Source of the DNA: Pelagibacterales bacterium SAG-MED01 | GTDB lineage: Bacteria > Pseudomonadota > Alphaproteobacteria > Pelagibacterales > Pelagibacteraceae | DNA length: 64,000 nucleotides | Direction of reading: 5' to 3' | Assembly: GCA_014654455.1 (NCBI GenBank) | Contig: JACWCY010000005.1 | Span: 1 to 64,000 of the forward strand | Shown: piece by piece, positions 54,532 through 63,941 of the stretch | How positions within the stretch are numbered: the first letter of the stretch is position 1 | Layout: each line of letters begins with the position of its first letter | Notes under the pieces: model-generated | The model's database searches: none | The model's input: only the letters and a program-made list of their open reading frames with translations | Told to the model about the DNA's origin: nothing | Program-made: the position numbers and the translations under genes

Positions 54532-56871
54532 ATGGCCCTAACTACTTTAGATATTAAAGAGCCTGGATTAAACGTACTACCACCTGGAGTTGAAAGATAC
54601 ATTGTTGAAGGTGGAGGTTTAACAGGAATTCAAATTTTACCAGATGACGAAATAGAAATAATTAATGATGAAGGTAATCAAATTTGTGAAATTTCAGTAT
54701 TTAATAAAGATGGTAAATCTGAACTTGATATTTTAGGTTTAAAAGAAATCAAAGATAATTCAGAGATAAAAAAAATTCTTTTTAAAAAGGATGAAACATC
54801 TTTACAAGCTTTGCTTCAATTAAAAAAACGAAATCTAAATATAGAAAAATCAAAATCATCTCTGGTTTTTGATAAAGAAACAAAAGCTGGTGAGAGTATT
54901 AAACTAAAATCAAAAGATAAATGTTATTGCATTATTGCTGCCCCAGGGAAAAAAATGTTAATTCAGGAACAAAATCCATCAACTGATCTTACAATAGTAG
55001 TTAAAAGATCAGTAATAAAAAAAGACAAAGAATTTTCTATAATTCCTGATCCTGTTTATGATCCTTCTAATGAAATTAATATTAATAGAACAACTGCAAA
55101 TTCTTACCAAGTAAAAGAAGGTGATTATATTCAAGTAATTACTCCTACAGGACGACAGTGTTCTGATTTTGTAGCTTATGATACTTCTAAATTAGACAAA
55201 GGAAAAGAAAATGGATTGGATTGGCAAACGACAAGAACTTTTATGGGACATACTTTTCCTGGACCAGGATTATTTTCAAAATTTTATGATGTAGATCACG
55301 AACCACTTGTTGAGGTTGTTAGAGATACGGTAGGTATTCATGATACATTTAATCTGGCTTGTACTTCTAAATATTATGAAGATGCGGGATATTTTGGTCA
55401 TAAAAATTGTTCTGATAATTTAAATGAAGTAATGGAAAAATATGGTGTCCAAAAAAAAAAAGGTTGGCATGCTATAAACTTATTTTTTAATACTTCTGCT
55501 GGGGGCCAAAATTCAGTGTTATCTGATGAGTCTTTTGCAAGACCTGGCGATTATGTAATTTTTAGAGCATTAAAAGATTTAACATGTGGTACAACCGCTT
55601 GTCCAAGCGATATTGATAGCTGTAATGGATGGAATCCAACAGATATATTTGTTAGAACTTATGACAAAAAAAAAGAATTTACTAAATCTTTTGCTTTTAG
55701 AATGAAAACAGACTCAGAAAAAAAACTTACAAGAAATACCGGCTTCTATGAAAGAACTTCAAAGTTAACAAGAAATTTTGTTGATGCTCGAGGATTTTGG
55801 TTGCCTAATGATTACACAAAACATGGTGTTGTTAATGAATATACCGCTTGTAGAGAAAAAGCTGTTGTTATCGATTTATCTTCATTGAGAAAATTTGAAA
55901 TTTTAGGACCAGATGCTGAAGAGTTAATGAACTATACTTTAACAAGAAACATTAAAAAACTTTCTGTTGGACAAATTGTTTATTCAGCGATGTGTTATGA
56001 AAACGGCACTATGTTTGATGATGGAACCTTATTAAAATTAAGTGAAACAGGATTTAGATGGGTTTGTGGAGATGAGTATGCTGGAGAATGGCTAAAGGAG
56101 CAAGCTAAGAAAAAAAATCTTAAAGTTGTAATTAAAAATTCAACAGATCAAATTAATAATCTTTCTGTACAAGGGCCAAATAGTAGAAAAATTTTAGAAA
56201 AAATAATCTTTACTCCACCAACCCAACCAACAATTTCTGAATTACAATGGTTTAGATTTACTATTTGTAGATTAGAGGAATTAAATGGAATTCCCTTAAT
56301 TGTATCAAGGACGGGTTATACAGGTGAACTTGGTTATGAAGTTTGGTGTCATCCTGATCATGCATCTCAAGTTTGGGATAAAATAATGGAAGCAGGGAAA
56401 AATGAAGATTTAATACCAGCAGGATTTGGTGCTTTAGATTTATTAAGAATAGAAGCTGGGTTAGTTTTATTTGGTAATGAGTTTGATGGACAACAAGACC
56501 CATTTGAAGCTGGTATAGGTTTTGCTGTTCCACTTAAAACAAAAACTGATAATTTTATTGGAAAAGAAAATTTAATTAAAAGAAAAGAAAATCCACAAAA
56601 AAAATTAGTTGGTCTTGAATTGATTGGTAAAGAAAAAGCTAATCATGGAGATTGCGTTCACATCGGTAGAGCTCAGGTTGGCATCATAACTAGTGCATGC
56701 TTGTCCCCTTCTTTAGGAAAAAATATAGCTTTATGTAGAATTGATATTGGGCATTCAGAAATAGGTACTGATGTTGAAATTGGAAAAATTGATGGGCATC
56801 AAAAAAGAATTCCAGCCAAAATAGTTGGTTTTCCTCACTACGATCCACAAAAAACTCGTGTTAGATCATAA
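54532..56871 (+). CDS. Trimethylamine-N-oxide demethylase
   Basis: Tdm, 779 residues: an N-terminal region and DUF1989-like zinc domain (about 165-390) and a GcvT-fold folate domain from about residue 420. Cys-rich zinc segments include RQCSDFVAYD, LACTSKYYED and CGTTACPSDIDSC. In the C-terminal part VVIDLSSLRKFEILGPDAEE and SRTGYTGELGYEVWCH are typical. It splits TMAO to dimethylamine and formaldehyde, which the folate domain captures. It diverges from tmoX. Confidence 0.94.
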   Translation: MALTTLDIKEPGLNVLPPGVERYIVEGGGLTGIQILPDDEIEIINDEGNQICEISVFNKDGKSELDILGLKEIKDNSEIKKILFKKDETSLQALLQLKKRNLNIEKSKSSLVFDKETKAGESIKLKSKDKCYCIIAAPGKKMLIQEQNPSTDLTIVVKRSVIKKDKEFSIIPDPVYDPSNEININRTTANSYQVKEGDYIQVITPTGRQCSDFVAYDTSKLDKGKENGLDWQTTRTFMGHTFPGPGLFSKFYDVDHEPLVEVVRDTVGIHDTFNLACTSKYYEDAGYFGHKNCSDNLNEVMEKYGVQKKKGWHAINLFFNTSAGGQNSVLSDESFARPGDYVIFRALKDLTCGTTACPSDIDSCNGWNPTDIFVRTYDKKKEFTKSFAFRMKTDSEKKLTRNTGFYERTSKLTRNFVDARGFWLPNDYTKHGVVNEYTACREKAVVIDLSSLRKFEILGPDAEELMNYTLTRNIKKLSVGQIVYSAMCYENGTMFDDGTLLKLSETGFRWVCGDEYAGEWLKEQAKKKNLKVVIKNSTDQINNLSVQGPNSRKILEKIIFTPPTQPTISELQWFRFTICRLEELNGIPLIVSRTGYTGELGYEVWCHPDHASQVWDKIMEAGKNEDLIPAGFGALDLLRIEAGLVLFGNEFDGQQDPFEAGIGFAVPLKTKTDNFIGKENLIKRKENPQKKLVGLELIGKEKANHGDCVHIGRAQVGIITSACLSPSLGKNIALCRIDIGHSEIGTDVEIGKIDGHQKRIPAKIVGFPHYDPQKTRVRS

Positions 56872-57221
56872 TGGCTAAAACCACAAAAGATTTGTTAGAG
56901 TTTTGGGAAGATCAGATGAAGCTTTCTCACATGTCGAGTAATTATTTTTTTAGAAAATCACCTTCTCATTATCACATGATGCTTTTAGTGATGCATGCAT
57001 TTAAGTATGAGGAAAATTTAACTGTAGAGGAGCTAAAAACTAAACTATTTAAAACTTCAAGACCAAAATCAGCTTTGATGATTAATGAAGCTTGTGAAAA
57101 AGGGTTCTTTTTTCTCGAAAAAACATCAGGTGACCAGAGAAAAAAGCATATAAAACCAAGTCAGTCTTTTATTACAGAATTCAATCAATATCTTGAAACA
57201 CTTAAAAATCTAAGTTTTTAA
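56871..57221 (+). CDS. MarR-like winged-helix protein, 116 residues
   Basis: A short protein with a winged-helix layout: LLVMHAFKYEENLTVEELK leads into the recognition-helix candidate SRPKSALMINEACEKGFF, then a basic wing SGDQRKKHIKPS. It looks like a small regulator of the MarR/PadR sort. It is coupled to tdm by overlapping codons (TAATG). It may control tdm, tmoX or the methylamine genes. Confidence 0.65.
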   Translation: MAKTTKDLLEFWEDQMKLSHMSSNYFFRKSPSHYHMMLLVMHAFKYEENLTVEELKTKLFKTSRPKSALMINEACEKGFFFLEKTSGDQRKKHIKPSQSFITEFNQYLETLKNLSF

Positions 57222-57223
57222 GT

Positions 57224-57270
57224 TATATAATTTTTTACTTATAATTTTTATATATATAAAAAATTATATA
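57224..57270. repeat. 13-base AT-only inverted repeat
   Basis: TATATAATTTTTT (57224-57236) is the exact reverse complement of AAAAAATTATATA (57258-57270), with 21 AT-rich bases between. It lies between the winged-helix gene and the FAD-oxidoreductase gene and could be a terminator, an operator for the regulator, or both. Confidence 0.6.
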
Positions 57271-57301
57271 TTTAAGTTGCACGAAAAATAAAGTTAATAA
57301 T

Positions 57302-58627
57302 ATGTCATTACCGACAAAAGCAAAAGTAGTAATTATTGGTGGAGGTATCCATGGTTTAAGTACTGCTTGGAAATTATCAGAGACATATAAAAATCCAGGT
57401 GACATTGTTGTTTTAGAAAAAAAAGGTATTGCTGCAGGAGCAAGTGGAATAGCTTGTGGTGTTGTGAGAAATAATTATTTCCAGCCAGCAATGAGAGAAT
57501 TGATGGCTCATTCAGTTTCAGTTTGGGAAAGTGATCCAAAAGCTTTTAAATACAATGCTGTTGGTTACTTACAAATATCACCAGAGGTAATGCATAAAGA
57601 TGTAGCAACAATTTATGAGCAACAAAAAGCTATTGGTTATGACTCAGAATTTATTGAAGGTGAAAAAGATTGTATGAAATACATGAAAGGCATGTTTGAT
57701 GATTGGCAAGCCCAGGGAATTACATCGGTACTTCATGAAAAAAAAGGTGGATATGCATTCAACAAAGATTCTATTAAGGCTCTTGAAAACAAATCTACTT
57801 CAAACGGTGTTCAAGTTATAAAAGGTGTAAAAGTTAATGGATTTAAAAGAGGTAGCAATAGTAAAGCTGTAACAGGTGTTGAGACTAATCAAGGTACTAT
57901 TGATTGTGAACAAGTAGTTATTGGGGCAGGTCCTTGGGCTAGAGATTTCTGGAATATGTTAGAGCTTCCAAAAACTGCTAACATTAAAGGTAAGGATGGT
58001 AAAATGCACACAACTGATATGTGGACATATTGGATGTTGCAAGAAGGTGTAATTGGTGTTGAACCAGACTTTTTAAAAATGAACAATGGTGAACAACCAC
58101 CAGTAATACATGTCGATTCTACTGCGCCATTATATTCTGATAAAACAAAAAAATTAATAACTGATAAAATTTGGGGAATTTATTATAAGCCAGATATTGA
58201 GGGTTTAGGTGTTCAAGGTGGGACTTCTCCTTACATTGTAGACAAACATTTTGATGAAGTAAAAGTTGATCCATATGGAATTGAGTCTCCAGAATATCAA
58301 ACAACTGAAGCTTTTAATGACATGTGGTGTTCAGCTCTAGCTCATTGTCAAAAAAGATTTGAGGGAAAGTCTGATCTTTATAGAAAAGGTCCATCAGGTG
58401 GTCTTGGATGTATGACGCCAGACTCATTTCCAATCTTTGATAGATTTTTAGAAAATGTTTATATGATTGCTGATGCTAATCACGGTTACAAAATGATTGG
58501 TGTTGGTGAACTAGTAGCAAAAGAAATTTTAGGACAAGAAAGTGACTTACTAAAACCATTTAGATTCAACCGATACGAGAAGGGTGAACTTCACCCTACT
58601 TCGAACAGTCCGTTTCCTTGGAGTTAG
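57302..58627 (+). CDS. DAO-type FAD-dependent oxidoreductase of the methylamine cluster
   Basis: A 441-residue monomeric-type flavoenzyme of the SoxB/DMGDH superfamily without a GcvT domain. FAD motif GGGIHGLSTAWKL (about residue 13), EKKGIAAGASGIACGVVRNN, VVIGAGPWARDF and NHGYKMIGVGELVA near the C-terminus are visible. It lies between the TMAO demethylase/regulator and gmaS. It may oxidise dimethylamine or N-methylglutamate; neither is shown. Confidence 0.82.
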   Translation: MSLPTKAKVVIIGGGIHGLSTAWKLSETYKNPGDIVVLEKKGIAAGASGIACGVVRNNYFQPAMRELMAHSVSVWESDPKAFKYNAVGYLQISPEVMHKDVATIYEQQKAIGYDSEFIEGEKDCMKYMKGMFDDWQAQGITSVLHEKKGGYAFNKDSIKALENKSTSNGVQVIKGVKVNGFKRGSNSKAVTGVETNQGTIDCEQVVIGAGPWARDFWNMLELPKTANIKGKDGKMHTTDMWTYWMLQEGVIGVEPDFLKMNNGEQPPVIHVDSTAPLYSDKTKKLITDKIWGIYYKPDIEGLGVQGGTSPYIVDKHFDEVKVDPYGIESPEYQTTEAFNDMWCSALAHCQKRFEGKSDLYRKGPSGGLGCMTPDSFPIFDRFLENVYMIADANHGYKMIGVGELVAKEILGQESDLLKPFRFNRYEKGELHPTSNSPFPWS

Positions 58628-58697
58628 TTTATCTAAGTAGACAGATGTTTTTTTTTCAGTTACCTTTTTGATCTAAAAATTCTTAACAGAGGGGACT

Positions 58698-60167
58698 ATG
58701 ACTGATCTAGAAAAACACGTAAAAAAACCAGGTAGAGATAAACTTGTAAAACAAGTTAGAGCTAAAATAAATGAACTAGGTGTTGAGTATATTTTTTTTC
58801 AATTTATATCCGTTACAGGAAGAGTTGTTGGTAAAGGTATTCCATCTGACCACTGGGAGAGAACTTGTGAAAAAGGATTTCAGTTAGTTTATGGTGCTAC
58901 TGCAAACTTATTTTTAGATAGACATAACAATTACATTGGGTATGGACCTGAAGCTAAAGAGCTTGTTGGAATTCCTGATCCTGAAACTTTTTGTCAGTTA
59001 CCTTGGGATAAAAAAGTAGCAAGAGTGTTTGTTACTTGTTTTAGAAATAGAGAAGAAAGAGAAAATCCAGGTGGACATTTAACATCTGATTGTAGAGGAA
59101 ATTTAAGAATAATTGCTGAAGAATTTAAGAAAAAACATGGTTACCAACTAAGAGTTGGTACAGAACCTGAAATGATGTGGTTAACAAAAAATCCAGATGG
59201 AACACCAACGGGTAAAGGTTTTTCTAAACCTTATTGTTATCACATTGATCAATTTGAGTCGTTAAGACCAGTATTTATGAAAGTTATGGAATACGCTAGA
59301 GCAATGGGTTTTGATATGATTCAAGGAGATCATGAGGATGCTCCAGGACAGTTAGAATTAAACTGGATGTATGATGATGTCCTAAGAAATGCAGACAGAC
59401 TATCAACTTATAGACAAATCTGTGCACAAGTAGCAAGAGAATTTAATTTAATTGCTTGTTTTATGACAAAACCATTTATGGGTGTTTCTGCAAGTGGTTG
59501 TCACACAAATATGTCTTTATGGACAGGTGGAAAGGATAAATTAAACAAACTAGGTCATAAATCTATTCCAGGAATGGATGAGGTTTTTAGTTATGTTGAA
59601 GGGGGCACAAATACATTCATGCCTGATACTAAAGATGTTCAATTACCTGGAAAAATAGGTCTAAAATCTATTGGTGGTGTTATGAAACATCTTCCAGCAT
59701 TAACAGCAATTGGATCTTCTACCGTAAATTCATACAGAAGATTATGGGATCAAGGTTTTTGGGCACCAGTGTACGCAGACTGGGGTTATCAAAATAGAAC
59801 TTGTGGATTAAGAGTTTCTGCTCCAGGAAGATTTGAATATAGATCGGTAGACTCTATGCACAATCCTTATTTAATGGGATCCGCATTGTTAAAAGCGTTT
59901 GATGATGGTCTAACAAATAATATCGACCCAGGAAAACCGGAGTCTAGAAATATTTATGAAGCTCAAAAAGCTGGAAAAGATGTAAAAAAATTACCTTTAA
60001 GTTTAGGTGAGGCGCTTGAAAGACTTTCTGAAGATAAAGTTATTCAATCGGCTATGCCAGATGAAATGTATAAAATATTTCATTGGTATAAAAACGATGA
60101 ATGGGAAAAGTTTTTAGGTGCAACAACTCAATGGGATCTAGATACTTATCTGGATTGTCTACCATAG
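58698..60167 (+). CDS. Gamma-glutamylmethylamide synthetase
   Basis: A glutamine-synthetase-fold ligase of 489 residues of the type III-like GmaS group, joining methylamine and glutamate with ATP. GTEPEMMWL, GDHEDAPGQLELNW, ASGCHTNMSLW and NRTCGLRVSAPGRFEYRS are the active-site segments. It is followed by mgsABC, the classic order of the N-methylglutamate pathway, which supports GmaS over true glutamine synthetase. Confidence 0.92.
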   Translation: MTDLEKHVKKPGRDKLVKQVRAKINELGVEYIFFQFISVTGRVVGKGIPSDHWERTCEKGFQLVYGATANLFLDRHNNYIGYGPEAKELVGIPDPETFCQLPWDKKVARVFVTCFRNREERENPGGHLTSDCRGNLRIIAEEFKKKHGYQLRVGTEPEMMWLTKNPDGTPTGKGFSKPYCYHIDQFESLRPVFMKVMEYARAMGFDMIQGDHEDAPGQLELNWMYDDVLRNADRLSTYRQICAQVAREFNLIACFMTKPFMGVSASGCHTNMSLWTGGKDKLNKLGHKSIPGMDEVFSYVEGGTNTFMPDTKDVQLPGKIGLKSIGGVMKHLPALTAIGSSTVNSYRRLWDQGFWAPVYADWGYQNRTCGLRVSAPGRFEYRSVDSMHNPYLMGSALLKAFDDGLTNNIDPGKPESRNIYEAQKAGKDVKKLPLSLGEALERLSEDKVIQSAMPDEMYKIFHWYKNDEWEKFLGATTQWDLDTYLDCLP

Positions 60168-60194
60168 ACTTTTAAATTAAAGAGAGGAAAAGAT

Positions 60195-61139
60195 ATGTGC
60201 GGAATAGCGGGATTAATACATAGAGGCAAATCATCAAAAGTTGGTCATGAATTGCAAGGAATGCTGCAAGCATTAAAACATAGAGGAGAAGACTCTACAG
60301 GTTACGCTTTATACGGTGACACTGAAGGTAAAAATTTTATCATGAGAGTAAAAGTAGGTGAAAACGTTGGTGAAGGAAGCTCATCAATTGCTGAAGATGT
60401 GTCAGTTTATGATGAAAGAAAAAAAAATGTTGAAAGTTATCTTTCCGAATTAGGTGCAAAAATAGTTAAAGAAGAAAGAGTGCTACCCTATTCTCTTAGG
60501 TATGAAGTTGAATATAATAAAAAGGATTTACTAGAATTTTCACAAAAAATTGAAAGTATTCCTGGAGTTGAAATACTTTCTATGGGTAAATCTTTAGAGG
60601 TAATTAAAGATTTAGGAAATGCTAAAATGGTTTGTGACAGATACAACTTAGATAAGGTAGTTGGAACCCACGCTATTGGTCATGCAAGAATGGCAACAGA
60701 GTCTGGGGTAGATATTAAATCTGCTCACCCATTTTGGGGTTATCCTTTTAGTGATGTATCTGTTGTTCATAATGGACAACTAACAAATTATTGGAACAAT
60801 AGAAGAGCTTTGGAGAGTAAAGGAATGAGATTTATGTCTGAGTGTGACTCAGAATTAATCGCTGTTTATATAGCTGAAAAAATGAGAGACGGCGCATCAT
60901 TAGAAGAGGGAATGAAAGAGTCTCTTACAGGATTAGATGGTGTATTTACATATTTTGTAGCAACGAAAGATTCCTTAGGTATGGCAAAAGATACGATGGC
61001 TGCAAAACCTTTGGTTCTTTATGAGTCAGATGACTTGGTAGCAATGGGATCAGAAGAAATAGCAATAAGATCAATTTTACCACAAGAGATTGATACTTAT
61101 GATCCATTTGATGGAGAGGTTAAAGTATGGCAAATTTAA
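60195..61139 (+). CDS. N-methylglutamate synthase subunit A (class II glutamine amidotransferase)
   Basis: A 314-residue Ntn-type amidotransferase. MCGIAGLIHRGK has the N-terminal catalytic Cys, and GTHAIGHARMATESG, SAHPFWGYPF, VVHNGQLTNYW and MSECDSELIA are typical. It would hydrolyse gamma-glutamylmethylamide and channel methylamine to MgsC. AGAGAGGAAAAG RBS lies before the start; the start of mgsB overlaps its stop by 13 bases. Confidence 0.92.
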   Translation: MCGIAGLIHRGKSSKVGHELQGMLQALKHRGEDSTGYALYGDTEGKNFIMRVKVGENVGEGSSSIAEDVSVYDERKKNVESYLSELGAKIVKEERVLPYSLRYEVEYNKKDLLEFSQKIESIPGVEILSMGKSLEVIKDLGNAKMVCDRYNLDKVVGTHAIGHARMATESGVDIKSAHPFWGYPFSDVSVVHNGQLTNYWNNRRALESKGMRFMSECDSELIAVYIAEKMRDGASLEEGMKESLTGLDGVFTYFVATKDSLGMAKDTMAAKPLVLYESDDLVAMGSEEIAIRSILPQEIDTYDPFDGEVKVWQI

Positions 61140-61981
61140 AGGACACTGAGAAAAAAACTAAATCCCAAGCAATGGGTATGCATACTGAAGTTCTAACAGG
61201 TAGAACCCAGCAAAAGTTTTTTAACCCTGATGAAGCTGAAAATTTTTATTATTTTGGAACCTATGATGTGGACTTTAATAAAAGAACAGATCTTGATGTT
61301 AAAGATATGACTGCAGCAGATGCTAATAAAAAAATAGATAGCTTAATGAGTGAAGGTTATGGAACAATCGTAATTAAAAACCCTCAAGGTAAACATAGTC
61401 TTGGTGTAGGAATTTTAAATAAATTAAACTTAATTTTTGAAGGTAGCTTAGGTTATTTTGGAATGGGTTCGTGTGATGGTCCTATTGTAAGAATCAATGG
61501 AAGAGTTGGTTGGTCTTGTGCTGAAAATTTAATGGCAGGAAAAGTAGTAATTGAGAAAAATGCTGGTTCTTGTTTTGGAGCAGCTATAAGAGGTGGTGAT
61601 TTAATTTGTAAAGGTAGTGTTGGTGCTAGAACTGGTATCGATATGAAAGGTGGAACTATAATTATTGGTGGAGATGCTGGAGCATTTACAGGTTTCATGA
61701 TGCAAAGAGGTAGAATAATTATTTTAGGTGATGTTGGTATTAATTTGGGTGACTCTATGTACGATGGGACAATTTTCGTAGGTGGAGAAATTGGTTCATA
61801 TGGTAGTGATGCTGTAGACGCTGAACTTACAAAAAGTGACCAAGATTGGCTTAAAAGAAAATTAAAAGTTGCTGAGATTGGTGAAAATTTTGATGTTAGT
61901 AAAATGAAAAAAATAGTAGCTGGTAAAAAACTTTGGAATTATGACAATTTAGAACCTACTGAGAAAAAAGGAGCAATCTAA
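61127..61981 (+). CDS. N-methylglutamate synthase subunit B (GXGXG domain)
   Basis: A 284-residue GltB C-terminal-like beta-helix protein with repeated glycine motifs (GMGSCDGPIVRINGRVG, AGSCFGAAIRGGD, GGTIIIGGDAGAFTGFM, GDSMYDGTIFVGGEIG). It supports channeling in the MgsABC complex. Start overlaps mgsA and stop overlaps mgsC by one base, so the three subunits are co-translated. Confidence 0.9.
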   Translation: MANLKDTEKKTKSQAMGMHTEVLTGRTQQKFFNPDEAENFYYFGTYDVDFNKRTDLDVKDMTAADANKKIDSLMSEGYGTIVIKNPQGKHSLGVGILNKLNLIFEGSLGYFGMGSCDGPIVRINGRVGWSCAENLMAGKVVIEKNAGSCFGAAIRGGDLICKGSVGARTGIDMKGGTIIIGGDAGAFTGFMMQRGRIIILGDVGINLGDSMYDGTIFVGGEIGSYGSDAVDAELTKSDQDWLKRKLKVAEIGENFDVSKMKKIVAGKKLWNYDNLEPTEKKGAI

Positions 61982-63390
61982 TGGCAAAAAGAAAAATAAA
62001 AAAGAAATCAAATGGAAAAGGTGTTGGTGGAAAAGCAGATGTTCATGCACACGAAGAAGGTAAAAGAAATAAAAGCTTACTTGGACATAATGCTATTTTT
62101 ACCCCTGAAGTAATAGACGATATTCATATTAAAGCACAATTAGGAAGATACAGAATGCGTGGAATGGCGTTGATGAAAAAAATTCCTACTTTTGATGATT
62201 TGGTTTTCTTACCCGGTACACTTACGAGGTTTGTGATTGAAGGATATAGAGAAAAGTGTGAAACAAAAACTGTAATTGGTCCTAGATGTGAAAACCCTAT
62301 TGAACTTGATATTCCTGTTTATATCACTGGTATGAGTTTTGGTGCGCTGTCTTATGAAGCTAAAACTGCTTTAGCAAGAGGAGCAACAATGGCTGGGAGC
62401 GCAACATGTTCAGGTGAAGGTGGAATGATACCAGATGAAAGAAGATATTCTGAAAAATGGTACTACCAATGTATTCAATCTAGATATGGATTTAATCCAC
62501 ATCATGCTCAATTAGCTGATGGTATTGAGGTATTTATTGGTCAAGGACAAAAGGTTGGAATGGGTGGACACTTAATGGGTCAAAAAGTAACTGATCAAGT
62601 TGCTGAAATGAGATCTTTACCTTCTGGTATTGATCAAAGGTCGCCTGCAAGACATCCTGACTGGCTGGGTCCAGATGATTTAGCTTTGAAAGTTGAAGAA
62701 TTAAGACAACTAACAAAAAACAAAGTTCCTATTCAGTTAAAACTAGGAGCATCAAAAGTTTACGATGATGTTCGTATGGCTGCAAAATGTGATCCGGATT
62801 CTATTTATCTAGATGGTATGGAAGGATCTACTGGAGCAGGTCCACACATCGCTGCTGCAAACACTGGAATTCCAGGAATTGCTGCAATAAGAGAGGCTAG
62901 AAGAGCGATTGATGATGTTGGTAAAACTGGAAAAGTTACTTTGATTTATGCTGGTGGAGTAAGAGATGGGGCAGATATGGCAAAAGCTTTAGCATTAGGT
63001 GCTGATGCTATTGCAATTGGCACTGGATCAATGATTGCACTAAACTGTAATAAAGATATCCCAGAAGCAAATTTTGAAAAAGAAATGGGTGTTAAAGCTG
63101 GTGAGTGTTATCACTGTCATACTGGAAGATGTCCAGTTGGTGTTGCAACACAAGATCCAAAATTAAGAGCAAGATTAAATCCTGATGATGCAGCTTTAAG
63201 AGTATATAATTATTTACACTCAATGACTTTAGAAGCACAACTTCTGGCAAGAGCTTGTGGTAAAACTAATATTCACTCTTTAGAGCCTGAAGATTTAGCT
63301 GCACTAACATCAGAAGCATCTGCTTTAGCTAAAGTTCCTCTAGCAGGAACTAATTACACCGTTGGTGTAGATAACTTTCATAAAATATAG
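61981..63390 (+). CDS. N-methylglutamate synthase subunit C (FMN / 3Fe-4S synthase)
   Basis: A 469-residue GltB synthase-domain protein combining 2-oxoglutarate with methylamine. FMN-barrel motifs include YITGMSFGALSYEAKTALA, GGEGMIPDER-like SGEGGMIPDE, QLKLGASKVYDD and YAGGVRDGADMAKALALGAD. The iron-sulfur ligands are in GECYHCHTGRCPVGVA. The lysine-rich first 30 residues are unusual. It is followed eight bases later by the 138-residue gene. Confidence 0.93.
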   Translation: MAKRKIKKKSNGKGVGGKADVHAHEEGKRNKSLLGHNAIFTPEVIDDIHIKAQLGRYRMRGMALMKKIPTFDDLVFLPGTLTRFVIEGYREKCETKTVIGPRCENPIELDIPVYITGMSFGALSYEAKTALARGATMAGSATCSGEGGMIPDERRYSEKWYYQCIQSRYGFNPHHAQLADGIEVFIGQGQKVGMGGHLMGQKVTDQVAEMRSLPSGIDQRSPARHPDWLGPDDLALKVEELRQLTKNKVPIQLKLGASKVYDDVRMAAKCDPDSIYLDGMEGSTGAGPHIAAANTGIPGIAAIREARRAIDDVGKTGKVTLIYAGGVRDGADMAKALALGADAIAIGTGSMIALNCNKDIPEANFEKEMGVKAGECYHCHTGRCPVGVATQDPKLRARLNPDDAALRVYNYLHSMTLEAQLLARACGKTNIHSLEPEDLAALTSEASALAKVPLAGTNYTVGVDNFHKI

Positions 63391-63398
63391 AGGTAATA

Positions 63399-63815
63399 AT
63401 GGCTAAGAAAAAAAGCAAAAAAATTAAAAGTAAACCAAAAAAAGGAAAAAAAATGAAACTTGGAACTTTTAAAGAAACTGCTAGAGAAAAACTAATTGGT
63501 CAACATATTGGTTATAGATATGACGTTAATTTACTTCCTGATTATAAAAAAATTACACCTTTCCTTAAAAAGTATGTAGAGGCTATGGGCTGGGATGATT
63601 TAAATTGGTTAGAAGATGTTCATATGGGTTATGAAGAAGGAAGACCAGCTGTATTTTGTAGAAATGCAAATGGCTGGGTAACAATTCCAAAATCTTTCAA
63701 ACTGCCTGAAAACCAACAGGATAGGGATATGATAGCAAGAGAACTACTGGTTAAGTTTCAAATGTCTCCAAAACATCCTCTTGTTGATTTAAAAAAAGCT
63801 TACTTAAAATTTTAG
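63399..63815 (+). CDS. Uncharacterised protein after mgsC, 138 residues
   Basis: A lysine-rich N-terminus (MAKKKSKKIKSKPKKGKKMK) is followed by a compact acidic/aromatic domain: IGYRYDVNLLPDYKKI, LEDVHMGYEEGRPAVFCR and the C-terminal KFQMSPKHPLVDLKKAY. No family recognised. It begins eight bases after mgsC with a basic start resembling that of MgsC, so it could be an extra subunit or assembly factor. Confidence 0.72.
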   Translation: MAKKKSKKIKSKPKKGKKMKLGTFKETAREKLIGQHIGYRYDVNLLPDYKKITPFLKKYVEAMGWDDLNWLEDVHMGYEEGRPAVFCRNANGWVTIPKSFKLPENQQDRDMIARELLVKFQMSPKHPLVDLKKAYLKF

Positions 63816-63941
63816 TTACACAATCTAAAGTTGATTTTATTTTCAAAACTTATTGTCTATACTGGGTTTTAGATAATTGTTTCATTTGTCACACCCTTCC
63901 TAATTTTGTAGGCTTTTGAAAACTAATATGGAGATGACAAA

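Noticed and set aside
58628-58697. Terminator with T-run before gmaS
   Set aside because: ATCT/AGAT gives only a four-pair stem, too weak to call despite the T-run.
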